Below, one piece after another: positions 1-11,115 of a stretch of DNA of 64,000 nucleotides. The DNA is taken from the NCBI GenBank assembly GCA_022606425.2, contig JAHDVF020000010.1, positions 3,968,001 to 4,032,000 on the forward strand. The letters are read 5' to 3'. The translations under genes were made by a program, and so were the position numbers. The stretch's first letter is position 1. Each line of letters opens with the position of its first letter. The stretch comes from Lepidostoma basale. Its lineage: Eukaryota > Arthropoda > Insecta > Trichoptera > Lepidostomatidae. The notes under the pieces are model-generated. The model worked only from the letters and a program-made list of their open reading frames with translations. It was not told the origin of the DNA and did no database searches.

Positions 1-50
1 CACAAAGTATGAATATTGAGGAGGCGAGAGAAGACTCTTAGGACAAAACC
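1..50 (+). mobile_element. TTAG-LINE 3' coding fragment
   Basis: The first bases match the segment of the TTAG-LINE that encodes the C-terminal CMNVEEARE-type peptide (compare 25300-25350). It is cut by the window edge and no 3' tail is present, so only a small internal piece is visible. Confidence 0.5.
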
Positions 51-127
51 GTTGCAAAATAAGAAAGTTTGTTTTTAATTAACAAAATGCGATGAAATCT
101 TTTGATGCTTATAAAAGGACCAATTTA

Positions 128-350
128 TCTTTACAAATATAATTCTTCTATGCGGGTGAGTGTAGATGAACTCCTCCTAAACAGCTAGACCGATTTTGAT
201 AAAAAAAGTATGTGTGTAAGAGAGTCCCTGGATGGTTTAGATTTATAATTGGACCCGGTAGGTGATCGTTAAAACCTTCTGGGAAGTTCATGAATAATTG
301 ACCATCTGAGAATAATTAATAGTTATGTTTGTTTATAGTAGATGGCGCTG
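128..350 (+). mobile_element. Helitron-like dispersed repeat fragment
   Basis: The motif AACTCCTCCTAAACAGCTAG followed by a GACCGATTTTGAT core and GGACCCGGTAGG recurs in reverse complement at 11745-11910. Such sequence is common near the ends of insect Helitron-type elements; that class is from family knowledge and no terminus is visible here. No coding capacity. Confidence 0.4.
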
Positions 351-736
351 ATGTTGAATTCAATGTTTAAGCATGTGCAAATATAAATCAACACTTTCGT
401 TGTAGCGTGGCGTAGATTTATAATTCTGTTCGCTGTGTTTCGATATTCCATTTATGGTATGTATCATAATTGCGTGCGTATTGAGTGTATTATTCATCGA
501 CAAAACATATTAGAATAACGTTTTAAATCATAAATGGAATGTTTTTAAGCCCATACATAGTGCAAATGTGTTAAGTGTACTGTTGAAGTGAATATTTCAC
601 ACGATCTTTAATGAATTTCAATTAGAAACATGTGCATTCAATGACAATCAATTTAATACAAAAAGTTTATTTACAGTTATCTATAATTAAATTTGTGAAT
701 TGTGTGTTTATTAAAGATCAATGCAACATTGTTAAT

Positions 737-942
737 TAAGGGTTGATTGTATCTCAATAGAGACGAAGATGTAAATTGTTTTTTGGAAACAGAATATGGT
801 GGTCGAGGCGATTACAGGACTTATGACCTGTCATTGGTTGGGTTAAGCGATCGCTTTATGTTAACAACATTCTCCATTCCGCCGTTCTTATGATGATTAA
901 CCCGCAATGGGTAAAATCCAGTATTTGTCTACAAATATTGGT
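737..942 (-). mobile_element. R460 dispersed repeat copy with inverted segment
   Basis: One member of an unidentified repeat (R460) that also occurs near 8.0, 20.0, 44.1, 45.4-45.9 and 49.7 kb. The first 155 bases run GTATCTCAATAGAGACGAAG onward. The last 48 bases (CCCGCAATGGGTAAAATCC onward) are the opposite end of the repeat in inverted orientation. The copy is flanked by a perfect 12-bp duplication AACATTGTTAAT (725-736 and 943-954). The TSD plus inversion suggests retroposition with twin priming. Confidence 0.65.
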
Positions 943-954
943 AACATTGTTAAT

Positions 955-1554
955 CAACTCGCATTACGATAAAAACAAAACAAACTTTTTTGAATTGTTA
1001 AACTCAATGTCAAATGTCATTTAGTTTATTGAAAATTCGAATATCGAAAAAACATTTGCTGAACCAGCTAAAAGCAGACAAGCCAACGTTCCGTCAGGAC
1101 AACTATGTCGGGTTCGCTAGTAGTGTATACAAATATAATTTCAATTGTAATTGTTTTTGTACATATAGTATTTTAAATTGATACAATACAGTTTAAAAAG
1201 GCAGCGCTTTTAACGAAAACGTAAAATATGACAACATCCGATTTACAAATGGAACCGAGTGATTTTCTCGTGATGAACCTTCGAACAAATATTTTTTCTT
1301 ATATTTGATTTATTAAAGTGTCTCACAGATTTTTTGTATTCCAACCTTATTTCCGGCGATGTCTGACATTGACGGCGGGATCAGTCGATAAATGTACAAT
1401 TTCAGAGGTTTATACTTTGTACATTGTTCAATTTTAGAAGCTTTTGGAAATGACAGATGTCATCTCAAAATGGACATGAAATAATAAAATACTCCTTTAT
1501 ACGAGTATACACAACATTCATATTCATTTCGCGATTTTAAGATTGAAAAAAGGG
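955..1554. other. No gene seen; AT-rich non-coding
   Basis: No recognisable element or exon. Only short ORFs and AT-rich sequence; probably intronic or intergenic. Confidence 0.5.
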
Positions 1555-1564
1555 AAAATGACGA

Positions 1565-1740
1565 CCTTCGGGGCAGAGTGGCAAGAGCTATGACTCCCAT
1601 ACCGAAGGTCCCGGGTTCGATTCCTGATGACAGTATGATTATCACACTGTCTTTGGTCTGGTAAAATTCACGTGACAATAAAAATGGCGATAGATTAGCT
1701 ACCTATCACATGTCATGAGAATTAAAATAGCTATAAAATT
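1565..1740 (+). mobile_element. tRNA-derived SINE
   Basis: A tRNA-like head has an A-box-like GGCAGAGTGGCAAG (1572-1585) and a good B box GGTTCGATTCC (1614-1624), the two internal RNA polymerase III promoter elements. A body follows (CACACTGTCTTTGGTCTGG, then ACGTGACAATAAAAATGGCG). The same head and body recur at 56491-56650, and body fragments occur in reverse at 4526-4600 and 41183-41305. The non-tRNA body rules out a functional tRNA gene. Confidence 0.75.
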
Positions 1741-2310
1741 GTATACAGGATTTGTGCTATAAAAACTGTTGTTTAAAAAAAAGTTAAAAACAACGATTGC
1801 AGTGTCACATTGTCTTTGGTCTGTTAGAATTCACGTGGCAATAAATATGGCGATAGATAAGCTACCCATCATATTTCATGAGAATCACAATAGTTATAAA
1901 ATTGTATACAGGATGTGTTAAAAAAACTGCCTTACAAAAAAATGTGAAAAAAGCAATGGCAGTGTGATTGTCACTTTGTCTTCGGTCTGGTGGAATTCAC
2001 TTGACAATAAAAATGACGATAGCTTAGCTACCTATCACATTTCATGAGAATCAAAATTGTTATAAAATCGTATACAGGATTTGTGTTAAAAAACTGTTAT
2101 TCAAAAAAAAAGTAAAAAACAACGATGGCACTGTGATTGTCACATTGTCTTTGGTCTGGTAGAATTTACGTGACAATAAATATGGCGATAGATTAGCTAC
2201 CCATCATATTTCACGAGAATCACTACAGCTATTAAATTGCATACATTATTTGTGTTAAAAAAACTGTTGTATTAAAAAAAGAGTGAAAAACAACGGAAAC
2301 TGTCACATTA
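1631..2310 (+). repeat. Tandem array of SINE body, four units of about 160-170 bp
   Basis: Units start near 1631, 1800, 1960 and 2129, with a partial fifth at about 2298. Each carries the SINE body (CACTGTCTTTGGTCTGG, GGCGATAGATTAGCTACC), then ATTTCATGAGAATCA, TATAAAATTGTATACAGGAT and an A-rich stretch. Only the first unit has the tRNA head upstream. It looks like tandem amplification of a SINE tail plus flank into a small satellite. Confidence 0.8.
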
Positions 2311-2314
2311 AAAA

Positions 2315-2349
2315 GACCCAAGTGGCATCCGAAGAGTACCACTTGGGTC
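2315..2349. repeat. Perfect 11-bp hairpin
   Basis: GACCCAAGTGG and its exact complement CCACTTGGGTC are separated by 13 bases, directly after the SINE array. Function unknown. Confidence 0.6.
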
Positions 2350-2458
2350 ACTCTTCGACCACTATGTGGCCGTAGTCTTAAGGTTAAAGGTGAAATGGAC
2401 GAAATCCCTCGCTTAAAGAAAGCGCACTATAAAGTACTTTTTAAAAACTAAATAAACA

Positions 2459-2645
2459 TAGTAACCATCACGCCGTTTCCCCGAAGTGGTACGCTGAAAT
2501 AATGGATCATCACACTGTTTTTTCTTGAGATACTTTTCTCGCTTCCTTAATATTATTACATCGTGTCATGCACGCTAGTCGATTTCTCCTACTCCTCATG
2601 TGGCAATAATGAAATATTTAATTGATTTGATCGTGCCAGGTTTTT
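2459..2645 (-). mobile_element. TTAG-LINE 3' end fragment
   Basis: Reverse complement of the conserved 3' terminus (CATCACGCCGTTTCCCCGAA on the plus strand), followed by the region encoding RACMTRC- and NQ.LNVGH-like peptides. Truncated 5' and mutated. The TTAG tail is reduced to GTAA. Confidence 0.75.
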
Positions 2646-2662
2646 CTCTGTTGAGCACATTA

Positions 2663-2800
2663 TATTCTTCTTTCGGTTCAGTGTCAGGTCCCCCCAACGT
2701 TAGCGATCACTGCAGCAAAGGCTTCTCAGTCCTGCGTCACTTGGAACACTTTCTGAACTCTTGTCATTCCTGTCCAGACTTTATGTTCCGCAGTCACTAC
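2663..2800 (-). mobile_element. GHV-LINE (RTE-like) 3' end fragment
   Basis: The plus strand reads GTCAGGTCCCCCCAACGTTA, the signature 3' end also seen at 16035, 31600 and 39352. The minus strand decodes, with a stop, to a VFQVTQD..AFAAVIANV-like tail typical of RTE-type LINE C termini. Confidence 0.6.
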
Positions 2801-2834
2801 ATGGTGTTACCTTTATTTTATTCGTTAAACTAAA

Positions 2835-3155
2835 ATATCTTCTTCCTTTTCTTCTTCTTCACTTTTGGTAGACTCAGGAGTCTGTTATTCAGGCGGGTTC
2901 TCTCGAGACGCTGAACTCCAGCTTTCTCTCCACCGTTTCGGGGGTTTTCCTGGTCGGTGTTGTCCGTTTGGCGTTCCATGGAGAGCTATGTGTGGTATCC
3001 TATTTGAGCTCATCCTTTCTACGTGTTGATGCCAGTATCGCCGTCTTTGACGTCCCAATTTGACCACATCTTCGACCTCGCAGATTTCTCGGATTGCTGC
3101 ATTCCTAACTCGATCACGTAGGGTCTTGTCAGCTATAGCGTGGAGTGTTTTCATC
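2835..3155 (-). mobile_element. (GAA)-tailed RTE-like LINE 3' end
   Basis: The minus-strand ORF (about 90 codons) reads MKTLHAIADKTLRDRVRNAA onward with EICEVEDVV and GKPPKRWRESW. This is the reverse-transcriptase C-terminal pattern of RTE-like insect LINEs. The plus-strand CTTCTTCC/TTCTTCTTC at 2837-2862 is its 3' tail. Related copies lie at 16870, 48244 and 60157. 5'-truncated. Confidence 0.75.
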
Positions 3156-3169
3156 TAACTAAAATAACG

Positions 3170-4525
3170 ATCTACTTTTATTTGATATATCAAATAACTT
3201 TTGTTTACGATATTCCAAATACAAATTTGGCGGTATTCAGCCATTTTGAATTTGAGCCTTCGTAATGAGTTTCATTTACGCCCCATCAAGCAATATCTCT
3301 GTTAGAATATTATTTCGTTAGTTATGAAAACCCCGTCTGTAGTGTTTAGCTTTTATTTCCGTCTGACAGTCGCCTTCCACGGAATCCGGCGAGGGTATCA
3401 ATTTACTTTCTCCGAGTACTCGGGCCGTAATAACTAATTCCCTGGAACTCGTCTGACGTCAATGATAACATTTGCTTTGTAAGTAACTACGTATTATGTT
3501 CGCACCTGACAATTATTACATCATGGATTCCACTTCACCTCAACAGGTAATTGCTTGAAATAATATCAGTTTAAAGCCATGATTATTATTTTATTGAATA
3601 GCTCTTTACATCATTACAGCCCGAGCCAAATCGACGTAATGGGTGAATAAAATAATATCAAAGGAAATATACATTATGTAGAACCAGGTGAATAGAAATA
3701 TGACAGTTATCTTTTTGTAGCTCTTACCGTAAGGGTATTCACGAATTCGGTATAATTGCATCTAAAGAGGTCTATCTCCTTCGCCACCTCACATAAAAGA
3801 CGAATCACTTTCAATACTTTAAAGCGCCTCTGTGAGGCAATGTGGAGTAAACTATTTAAAAAAGAGTGTATTGATGATTTAGGATATGTGAAATATTGTG
3901 AGAATATATTAGGATATGTGTACCATTAATTTTTATTTTATTTTATTTTACTTTTAGATGTTATACATTAATTTGACAAAAAAGGTTTATGGACTGTAGT
4001 TGTCACACTAGGCATGGCCTGTATCGTGGCAACTATTATATTATACATAATGACAATATTTTTCAGCAAAATACATATTTAGCAACGAAGTATTTCATCT
4101 TCGATCTTATCGCACCAATTACGCTCAAAGCGCGGCGATGTATCGAATATGTGATAACTACATACAAGTATTACAATAATAGATATTGTTATTTTTCATG
4201 TGAATATAGCATATCATTTCATGGTTAGCGCAAGCTTATGGTGTAATTATTGTATCTTTTGTCGTTGTTATGTATGATATATGTACGTATGTGTATGTGT
4301 GTATAAGTTAATATCTATATTTAGACTTTCTGTATAATTTCTTTGTGTTTTTATGTATTTACTCGTATGCAAATCGCTGTATTACCCGTACCCGAAATAA
4401 AAAAAAAATTAAAGAAAAAGTTATTGGTTTATTATTTTACCTACTTACATTTTTTGTTACTTAAATACATATAAATTTACTTTGGGTTATTTGAACTCAA
4501 TTACTGTATCTACACATTTTTTATG
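3170..4525. other. No gene seen; low-copy non-coding with a GC-richer core
   Basis: Segment 3340-3480 is GC-richer than its surroundings (TCGCCTTCCACGGAATCCGG) and has no repeat match in the window. It could be an intronic regulatory element. The rest is AT-rich with no supported ORF. Confidence 0.35.
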
Positions 4526-4600
4526 ATATTAATTCTCATGACATGTAATAGCTAATCTATCGCAAATTTTATTATCATATAAATTCTACCAGATCAAGGA
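4526..4600 (-). mobile_element. SINE body fragment, degenerate
   Basis: Reverse complement of the SINE tail (TTCTCATGACATGTAATAGC, CTAATCTATCGC, ATTCTACCAGA). It lacks the tRNA head. Confidence 0.6.
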
Positions 4601-4747
4601 CTGTTGAAATGAGAATGTTTTTTTTTTATAATTATTATAATAATTTTTTTAGCACGACACCTTATTAATAAAATTTTATTAAATGCCAAATATGACTAAT
4701 TTGTTTTACATGTATTTTTTTTAGATCAGTTTGAGTAGCAATTCATA

Positions 4748-4788
4748 ATAAATACGGCCAGTCTGATTCTGGGACTGGCCGTATTTAT
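4748..4788. repeat. Perfect 16-bp hairpin
   Basis: ATAAATACGGCCAGTC pairs exactly with GACTGGCCGTATTTAT across a 9-base loop. No T-run follows and this is not a bacterial context, so terminator function is not inferred. Confidence 0.7.
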
Positions 4789-4789
4789 G

Positions 4790-5585
4790 GTTCAGAGACA
4801 CAAAGCGCGGACCCTCTTCATGGATGGCTGGTGGCAACTTCCTCTCACAGAGTATTCAAAACCTCCAATGTTTAATGACATGATTCGAGATTGTGGTTGA
4901 TGGATCACGAGACCTTTCTAGTCATTAAGATGTTTCATTATTAAAAATCCTCGGACCTAAATTCGCAAAATAATATCTTTGAGACTCGTAATCTCAAATG
5001 AAAATAAATGTGAAAACGGAAATTTTCTCGGAAAGATTTGTTAAAAACACGATTGTATTCTCCCAGATTACTTTTCACTGCTACAAAGGGTCTTTGTCTT
5101 TTTTAATTTTGAATGTTCCGTCTTAGGTTAAGATATGAATAGCTTTCATCTCATAAACCTAGGCCCTATTCATTTTTAAGAGTTTTCTGCCCTTGATTTA
5201 TCTCGTCTCATTGACCTTAGAGTGTGCCTCAAATGGAAATATTCCGAACGGGTAAGTTATCTCGGTAGACAAGGAAATTTAATTTGCCGCTGCAAAAGTG
5301 TTATAAATTATATAAAAGGTCACTTATATAAAATCTGAATTAAAATCAGAAATTTAAGTCAATTATAATTATCCGTAAGAACGATATCAAATATGGTAAA
5401 ACGATTATGTTAACAGTAGTGAGAATTAAGAGTAAGTTCAATAATTGATTTATTTCTCTTGTTGCAAGATTAACCTGTACCCTAATAATAACTTTAAAAT
5501 ATTATTTTAGATTTATGTTATTGAAAATATTACGATTTTTTTTTCTGTGTCACAACATGTTTGTATTTAATTTTTTCTTTTAATA
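4790..5585. other. No gene seen; AT-rich non-coding
   Basis: No repeat, exon or RNA gene recognised. Confidence 0.4.
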
Positions 5586-5589
5586 AAGT

Positions 5590-6260
5590 TATTATTTGCA
5601 AAGTTATAAACATTTCTCTTTTTCTTTTTTATATACTTTGTACATACAACACTTATAATCAAAAAATAAAAATTACATTGCCATGTTTCGGACAACCAGC
5701 CCTTCTTCAGTGATACATATTATAAAGATATATATTAAAAATATTACAAAATTATTTACATGATCTGACAGATTTTATAAAGATTTTATTTATATAAATC
5801 TTTATAACATCTGTTGGATCATGTAAACAAATTTTATAATATTTTAAATATTTATCACTGAAGAAGGACAGATTTTCCGAAACATGTCTATGTAATTTAA
5901 CAAACAAACAAACAAACCATCACGCCGTTTCCCCGCAGGAGTAGGCAGAGAGAATGGACCGCCACACTAATCTATCCTGGCAAACCTCTCTAGCTTCCTG
6001 CACATTCATACAACGAGACATACACGCACGTCTATTCCTCCGACTTCTAAAATGCCCAATTTTTAAAATTTGATTAATATGGTCATGCCATGTTTTCCTC
6101 GGTCTGCCTCGACTTCGTACCCCATTTACATCATTAACGTATACTTTCTTAACCATTCTTTCTCCATCCGCGCGTTCCATATGTCCGAACCAACTATGTA
6201 ATGAATTTTTTTAAATATAAGTGTTGTATATAAAAAATAAAAAGAGAAATAAATAATATA
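5590..6260. mobile_element. FB1 fold-back element interrupted by a LINE
   Basis: The left arm carries TATATACTTTGTACATACAA, then CATGTTTCGGACAACCAG and CCCTTCTTCAGTGATA. The right arm carries the complement (TATCACTGAAGAAGGAC, CCGAAACATGTC), then AAGTGTTGTATATAAAAAA after the LINE at 5897-6193. The arms together fold into a long hairpin. The same family occurs at 22733-23130 and 24826-25128. No transposase is visible; class unknown. Confidence 0.75.
5897..6193 (-). mobile_element. TTAG-LINE 3' end, TTTG-tail subfamily, with TSD
   Basis: 5'-truncated insertion in the FB1 right arm, flanked by the 9-bp duplication CTATGTAAT (5888-5896 and 6194-6202). The minus-strand ORF of 86 codons starts MERADGERMVKKVYVNDVNG, contains RGRPRKTWHDHINQ and ends SAYSCGETA. 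The tail reads (TTTG)n on the element strand rather than TTAG. The TSD and truncation show target-primed reverse transcription. Confidence 0.9.
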
Positions 6261-6261
6261 C

Positions 6262-6320
6262 AACACAAAGTATGGCGAATATAGAAGAAATTGTAAAAAT
6301 TGTTCAAGATAAAATATAAT
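6262..6320 (+). pseudogene. Conserved short ORF start beside FB1 elements
   Basis: CACAAAGTATGGCGAATATA begins an ATG-initiated peptide MANIEEIVKIVQDK. The equivalent sequence beside the FB1 copy at 23130-23190 encodes MANIEEIKELVKII. Similarity outside the hairpin arms suggests the family extends rightward and once carried an ORF. No protein family recognised. Confidence 0.45.
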
Positions 6321-6329
6321 ATATAACAT

Positions 6330-6934
6330 TAAATATTATCACAATTTTTTTTTCAAATATGAAATGAGGCACTAGCTCGGTCTGAAGCAATCATCTGGAA
6401 TGTTTTCTTGTGATAATGGAGTCACGTATGCGAATCTCATTGCGAAATATTTATTATTTGTGTTTTTGTTTCTGTAATATCAAATGTGTCTCCTAATATC
6501 TTGAGTAACGTCGTCTACGCCATTTTTAACAAGTCTCAGCCGTTTTGCTATTCTACGGTTAGCCGAAACTCGTTACCTTACGTGTCATCTCACTCCTGGA
6601 AAATTTTTTGCGCCGCCATTATACACGTTTTCCAGATAAAAGGAGTTTCGAGAACTAGTTCGAATAAGAGTGAACGTTTGAAGTTCGTTTATTCGAATTT
6701 ATTTCCGCCTGTCACTTCTGATAAAATGTGTAATACACATGATAACATATTTCATTGAAAAATGTTTCAACAAACATATATATATTTTTTGTTTGTATGG
6801 AATAATTTTGTTGTGGAATTCAACCTTGCATTGCTAATCTTGAAAAGGTTTCTTCGTCTTACTCATTCCACCGTCCTTATCATCCACCAATTTTTTTTTA
6901 TTGTCTGTGATATACGTAAATAATTTCTTATTCT
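6330..6934. other. No gene seen
   Basis: Contains an unsupported 90-codon plus-strand ORF (6486-6758) with no recognisable domain. No repeat match in the window. Confidence 0.35.
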
Positions 6935-7075
6935 TAGTGTAGGCCTATTTCTTAAGAGGAATTGACCTCCTACGAAGTCAACTCCCAGCTGTCAATCCAT
7001 CTCTTTGGTGGTCTGCCATGGGGCTGGCCGTATAACACAATGAAGGGGAGTCTGGATGGATCCATTCTAAAATAT
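6935..7075 (-). mobile_element. (GAA)-type RTE-like LINE terminal fragment
   Basis: The plus strand (CTCCCAGCTGTCAATCCATC, GGTGGTCTGCCATGGGGC) matches the element at 10720-10850 in the same orientation. That region encodes GRP..RWKDSW at the RT C terminus. Confidence 0.6.
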
Positions 7076-7137
7076 GAATATATCTAAATACGAAATAATT
7101 TAATTTAATTAAATGTTCCTGTTATTTAACCAGGACG

Positions 7138-7375
7138 TCAGCGTGGTCAAGTTTATAAAGATTAACAGACTGCGCTGGCTAGTATGACAATCCAGTCGGG
7201 CGAAGAAGCTTCGGCAGACCAAGACTGCGATGGTTGAATGGTGCCGTGGCAGACTGTCGGGTTCTGGAGCAGCAAGACAGGGACGTGGCGGCCAGAGACA
7301 GGACGGGATGGAGGCGTTTCTAGGAGGAGGATAAGACCCACCAAGGGTTGTAGCGCCGGAGAAGAAGAAAGTTAG
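7138..7375 (+). mobile_element. RTE-like LINE 3' end, different lineage, degenerate
   Basis: With frame changes the plus strand gives INRLRWLV, a LRQTK..MVEWCRG region and RDRTGWRRFLEEDKTHQGL, then GCGCCGGAGAAGAAGAA. This is the end pattern of an insect LINE (RLRWAGH ... RDR..WR..L..AKTH). No start or frame is preserved. Confidence 0.55.
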
Positions 7376-7379
7376 TTAA

Positions 7380-7999
7380 CATTTATGAAGTCCTTAGTAT
7401 TCCAACACACATAAGACTCAGAGTTAAGGTTTCAAAAGTGTGCCCACCTTGCTAGTATTTGTATGAATAATGTAACATAAATATGAATCCTTGAACCCAC
7501 ATCACAGATTGGCCCTTTGGAGGTAAGCGCGCCTGTGAAATATAGGGGTAGAGATGTAATGAGGTTATTTATCGTCCTTATAGTTATCCGAACGATTAAG
7601 TTCAATATCTTTTGATGATTACACCTCCCGGGTAGGTTGCGGGGCTCGACAACCCTCATCACGATAACCGACAATGGCAAATGGGCGTTAACTTATTACT
7701 AGGTATACAGTATACACATCGCGCCGGATTACGGAAGACATCCTTATTTTCCTTTTCCTCCTGACCCGGGTCACATAAATCATCCGGTACCAGCGGTGGC
7801 CTGTGGGAAGCACGCCGGTTCGAGCGAACCGGTTTTGAAACAAGACAACATCTGCTAAAACCGTTTGAAGCTCTGTAATAAATTAACTTACAAGACCACA
7901 TGACCTATTTTATAGCCCGTGGAATAGGCATAGTTGGTTTGGTTATTGCTGGTGTGTTCAAACGGATTATCTTGTATAAGGAACAAAGTTTCAAAATTA
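7380..7999. other. No gene seen; low-copy with GC-richer stretches
   Basis: 7610-7850 is GC-richer (CACCTCCCGGGTAGGTTGCG) but carries no recognisable exon or repeat. Confidence 0.35.
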
Positions 8000-8011
8000 A
8001 TTAATCCTTAT

Positions 8012-8454
8012 AAAAAAAAATCCGCAATGGGTAAAATCCAGTATTTGTCTACAAGAATTTGTATACATTCAAAATGTTGTATAAAATATCTGGTCCAAGT
8101 AGGCATAAAAATTGGAGAGACATCTCCAGGCGTTATCTAGTACTGTATGATTTGCAGAGACTTTCACAGTGCATTAATAAAGATTTTCTGCTTAATGCTT
8201 CCCAATCTTAATAGATGACGCTAGTGTAGAGTGAACTAAAATATGTAAAGATAAGCGCAGGATGTTAGCATATATACAAGTTCCAAAAATTTGGCAGATG
8301 TGGTGGTCATAAGAAGGACAGAATGGGGAATGTTGTTAAACATAAAGCGATTGCTCAACCCAACCAATGTCAGGTCATAAGTCCTTTAAGCGCCTCGGCC
8401 ACCACATTCTGTTCCCAGAAAAACAATTAATATCTTCGTCTCTATTGAGATACA
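8012..8454. mobile_element. R460 dispersed repeat, near-full copy
   Basis: Runs from AAAAAAAAATCCGCAATGGG to CGTCTCTATTGAGATACA and is flanked on both sides by ATTAATCCTTAT (8000-8011 and 8455-8466). That direct repeat may be a TSD. Because ATAAGGATTAATT also joins tandem units at 50.1 kb, it may instead belong to the element. No ORF of note. Confidence 0.7.
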
Positions 8455-8466
8455 ATTAATCCTTAT

Positions 8467-9770
8467 TACAAAATTAATATTGTGTATTGATCATATCATA
8501 TTCATCCTATCTCCTTCAATCGTGTTATTATATTTTAAGAACTTATAATTTCTTTTATGATATAGTCCTGATGAATTTGGGTCCAAGCGAAACTAATTAG
8601 AATCAATTGTAAAAACCATATCGTAGATCCACGTTTAATTATGAAACTATCGTTTTACGCTAAAATATACAGGAAATTTGATATTGACAATGTTTTAGCA
8701 AATGGATACGTGTTATTCTCTTAAAATATTATAAAAACTCTTAGAAAACAGACGTTTTAATTATTTAATTATACGACATATTAAACATCTAATAAAGAAT
8801 TTTACATCATTGCATTAGGAACAACAGTAATTGATCCCATCATATCTTAGGTGTATAAATGATCCGACAGATTTAGGTATAAGATGGAAACCGATATTTT
8901 TCATATTATATACCCAAATCGGATATTTTATGTTATAATTTTCTAAACATATCAATTGCAGCGTTCATTTTTAAATTTCAAACACGTAATAATGCGCCCC
9001 TGAGTGAATACATCGCGAAAATGGCGCATAAAAAGTTAACATTATATTAATATTATTGATATGTAAGTAGATATAATATAAATTATTACAGTTAAAAAAA
9101 AATGCAAGACACTTTTTTCTGTATATCTAAATCAAGAATCGAGCCGTTTCATTTTTGAAAACAGGACGTTCCGAGAAACAATAATAAAAGCATACTCGAA
9201 CATGCATAACGTAAAGCCGGTTGATTTTTATGGAACAACACTGTTCAACGCATACCTTAACAAGTATATGTGTTGTATGGAAAAGCGAGAGGGTTTCACG
9301 AGCCTTGTTAAATTTTTGGGGATTTTTGCACCCTTGATGAAAAATCACGGATTCATTTTTCATAAATTTATATCTGTCTGCTCCGTATCCCACGGAGACC
9401 TTTTCGGGAAGTGTCTGTTGGGGAGGCTTTCGCGATGGAATACTGCCTGATAGAAAAGCACTTTCATGAACTACATAGTACACGTAGAATATGGAACAAA
9501 ATGCATACGAATTTTGTTAAAAGATCCACTTTTAAAAATATCAACAAAAAAATCATATTAATGTATTGTGTAGGAAAATAATTTATGGAAAATGACATTG
9601 GAAATCCTTATAACAATCTCCTTTTTGGAAATATTTGATAATAATATGGCATATAAAAATATAAGGGACTAAATAGTTTGTGAAGCAGAAATTAGGTGTA
9701 AAAATAGCAGAAATATGTTTTTTATAAAAAATAAAATTGTTGAAGAAATGAGAATACAACACAGAAGTAA
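8467..9770. other. No gene seen; contains a MITE relic
   Basis: 8990-9062 (ATGCGCCCCTGAGTGAATAC, AAAATGGCGCATAAAAAG) resembles the interior of the MITE at 37895-37945 and a reverse fragment at 31783-31830. Overlapping ORFs on both strands at 9127-9483 (118 and 82 codons) have no recognisable domain. Confidence 0.4.
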
Positions 9771-9775
9771 TACTA

Positions 9776-10022
9776 ATACACTTCGGAAATTGAAAAATAG
9801 CGTTGTTTAATTTCTACCAAAATATTAAAAATCACGTCATGTTTCGGAGGAGACCTCCATCTTCCGGTGTAAATATATAATAAAAAACATAACAAACAAA
9901 GACTAATAAAAAACGCGTTTAAAAATCGATACAATACAATATCAAAATACTCGTATATCGTGATTTTTAATATTTAAGTGGATATTAAACAATGTAATTT
10001 TTCAAATTCCAAAGTGTACTTC
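9776..10022. mobile_element. Fold-back element with arms of about 62 bp
   Basis: Left arm 9776-9837 (CACTTCGGAAATTGAAAAAT to AATATTAAAAATCACG) is complementary to the right arm 9959-10022 (CGTGATTTTTAATATTTAAG to CCAAAGTGTACT), about 120 bases apart. The loop has CATGTTTCGGAGGAGACC, similar in style to FB1. No coding capacity. Confidence 0.65.
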
Positions 10023-10660
10023 AATGGAATTCTACAGTCTTAATGCCTTAAATAAACAGATAAAATAATATTAAATGTATAAACTAATGTACATATCAAT
10101 GAATCATTGTTTAATTACTGTGCCGTCATCAAACAGTGTGATACTTAAATAACATTATTTATTTATTTTACTTTAAATAGACAGTTTATAAAAAAATATG
10201 CATGTCAATTTTCTCAATCTCAAATTAAAAAGAAAATTTAAAAAATAAATTAATAAATAGTTCAATTATCAATATTTTTAGTTATTTGTATAAATTCGTA
10301 GCAAGTTATTTCAATTTATGCGTATCTCAAAGAGTATTGATTGTAAAATATACAAAAAATAACCAAAAATAAAATTTTGGGTGTCGCTAAAAGACGCGTC
10401 AAACATTCGAGAGGGTTACCACTTAAATTGGGCGTGCTACATTGTTAGAAATGCTCACAATAGGTCACAAAAGACCCAAAACGTGCTGGGGGTGAGATCG
10501 AGAAATTGTACGAAATGTTGGAAGATCGCATGCACCGCCGCGGACGTGACGATCAAACGACTTAAACACAAATATTTCAAAGTCATTGTACGTAACAGAT
10601 TTGTGAAAGACCAATCATGTTTCTTATTAAAATATATGCGCACATATAAAAATAAAATTA
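10023..10660. other. No gene supported; GC-richer segment 10380-10560
   Basis: 10381-10560 stands out in composition and has ORFs on both strands (106 and 62 codons) without recognisable domains or clear splice signals. Possible conserved non-coding DNA or an unrecognised exon. Confidence 0.3.
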
Positions 10661-10664
10661 TTGT

Positions 10665-11115
10665 TAATAATTATTCTTCTTGTTCTTCTTCCTTATTCTA
10701 GACCTATGTGGTCTGTTCTCCAGAGAGTTGCTCCTCCTGTGAGGTAGATTCCCAGCTGTCCTTCCATCTTTTAGGAGGTCTTCCACGAGGGCGAGTCCCA
10801 TGAGGTTGATTATGCAATGCAATATAGGGGAGTCTGGTGGAGTCCATTCTTTGAACATGACCGTACCAGTCCCTTCTTCACTGTCTGCTCCATCTTATAA
10901 TATCCTCAACCTCACATATCTCTCTAATTCTGGTGTTCCTCACGCGATCCCTCAGTGTCTTGCCTGCTATCGTCCTCAGTGTCTTCATTTCGGAAGTTCT
11001 CAAAACTTGTTTGGTCCTTACTGGTTTTGCCCTTGCTTCGACGCCATATGTTATTATTGGTCTTACGCATGCTTTATAGATTCATATCTTACTCTACATC
11101 TTACTGTTGTTAATT
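10665..11115 (-). mobile_element. (GAA)-tailed RTE-like LINE 3' end
   Basis: Plus-strand TTCTTCTTGTTCTTCTTCC (10675-10693) is the tail. The minus strand then reads through GRP..RWKDSW, CEVEDII, SEMKTLRTIAGK and ARA.T, matching the cleaner copy at 48244-48866. Frames are broken and the 5' end is lost. Confidence 0.75.

Noticed and set aside
1572..1630. tRNA gene
   Set aside because: A and B boxes are present but no cloverleaf acceptor stem; the body continues as a SINE repeated elsewhere.
4748..4788. Rho-independent terminator
   Set aside because: No T-run and a eukaryotic context.
9127..9483. 118-codon minus ORF as an exon
   Set aside because: No domain, an overlapping ORF on the other strand, and no convincing splice pair; left as unassigned.
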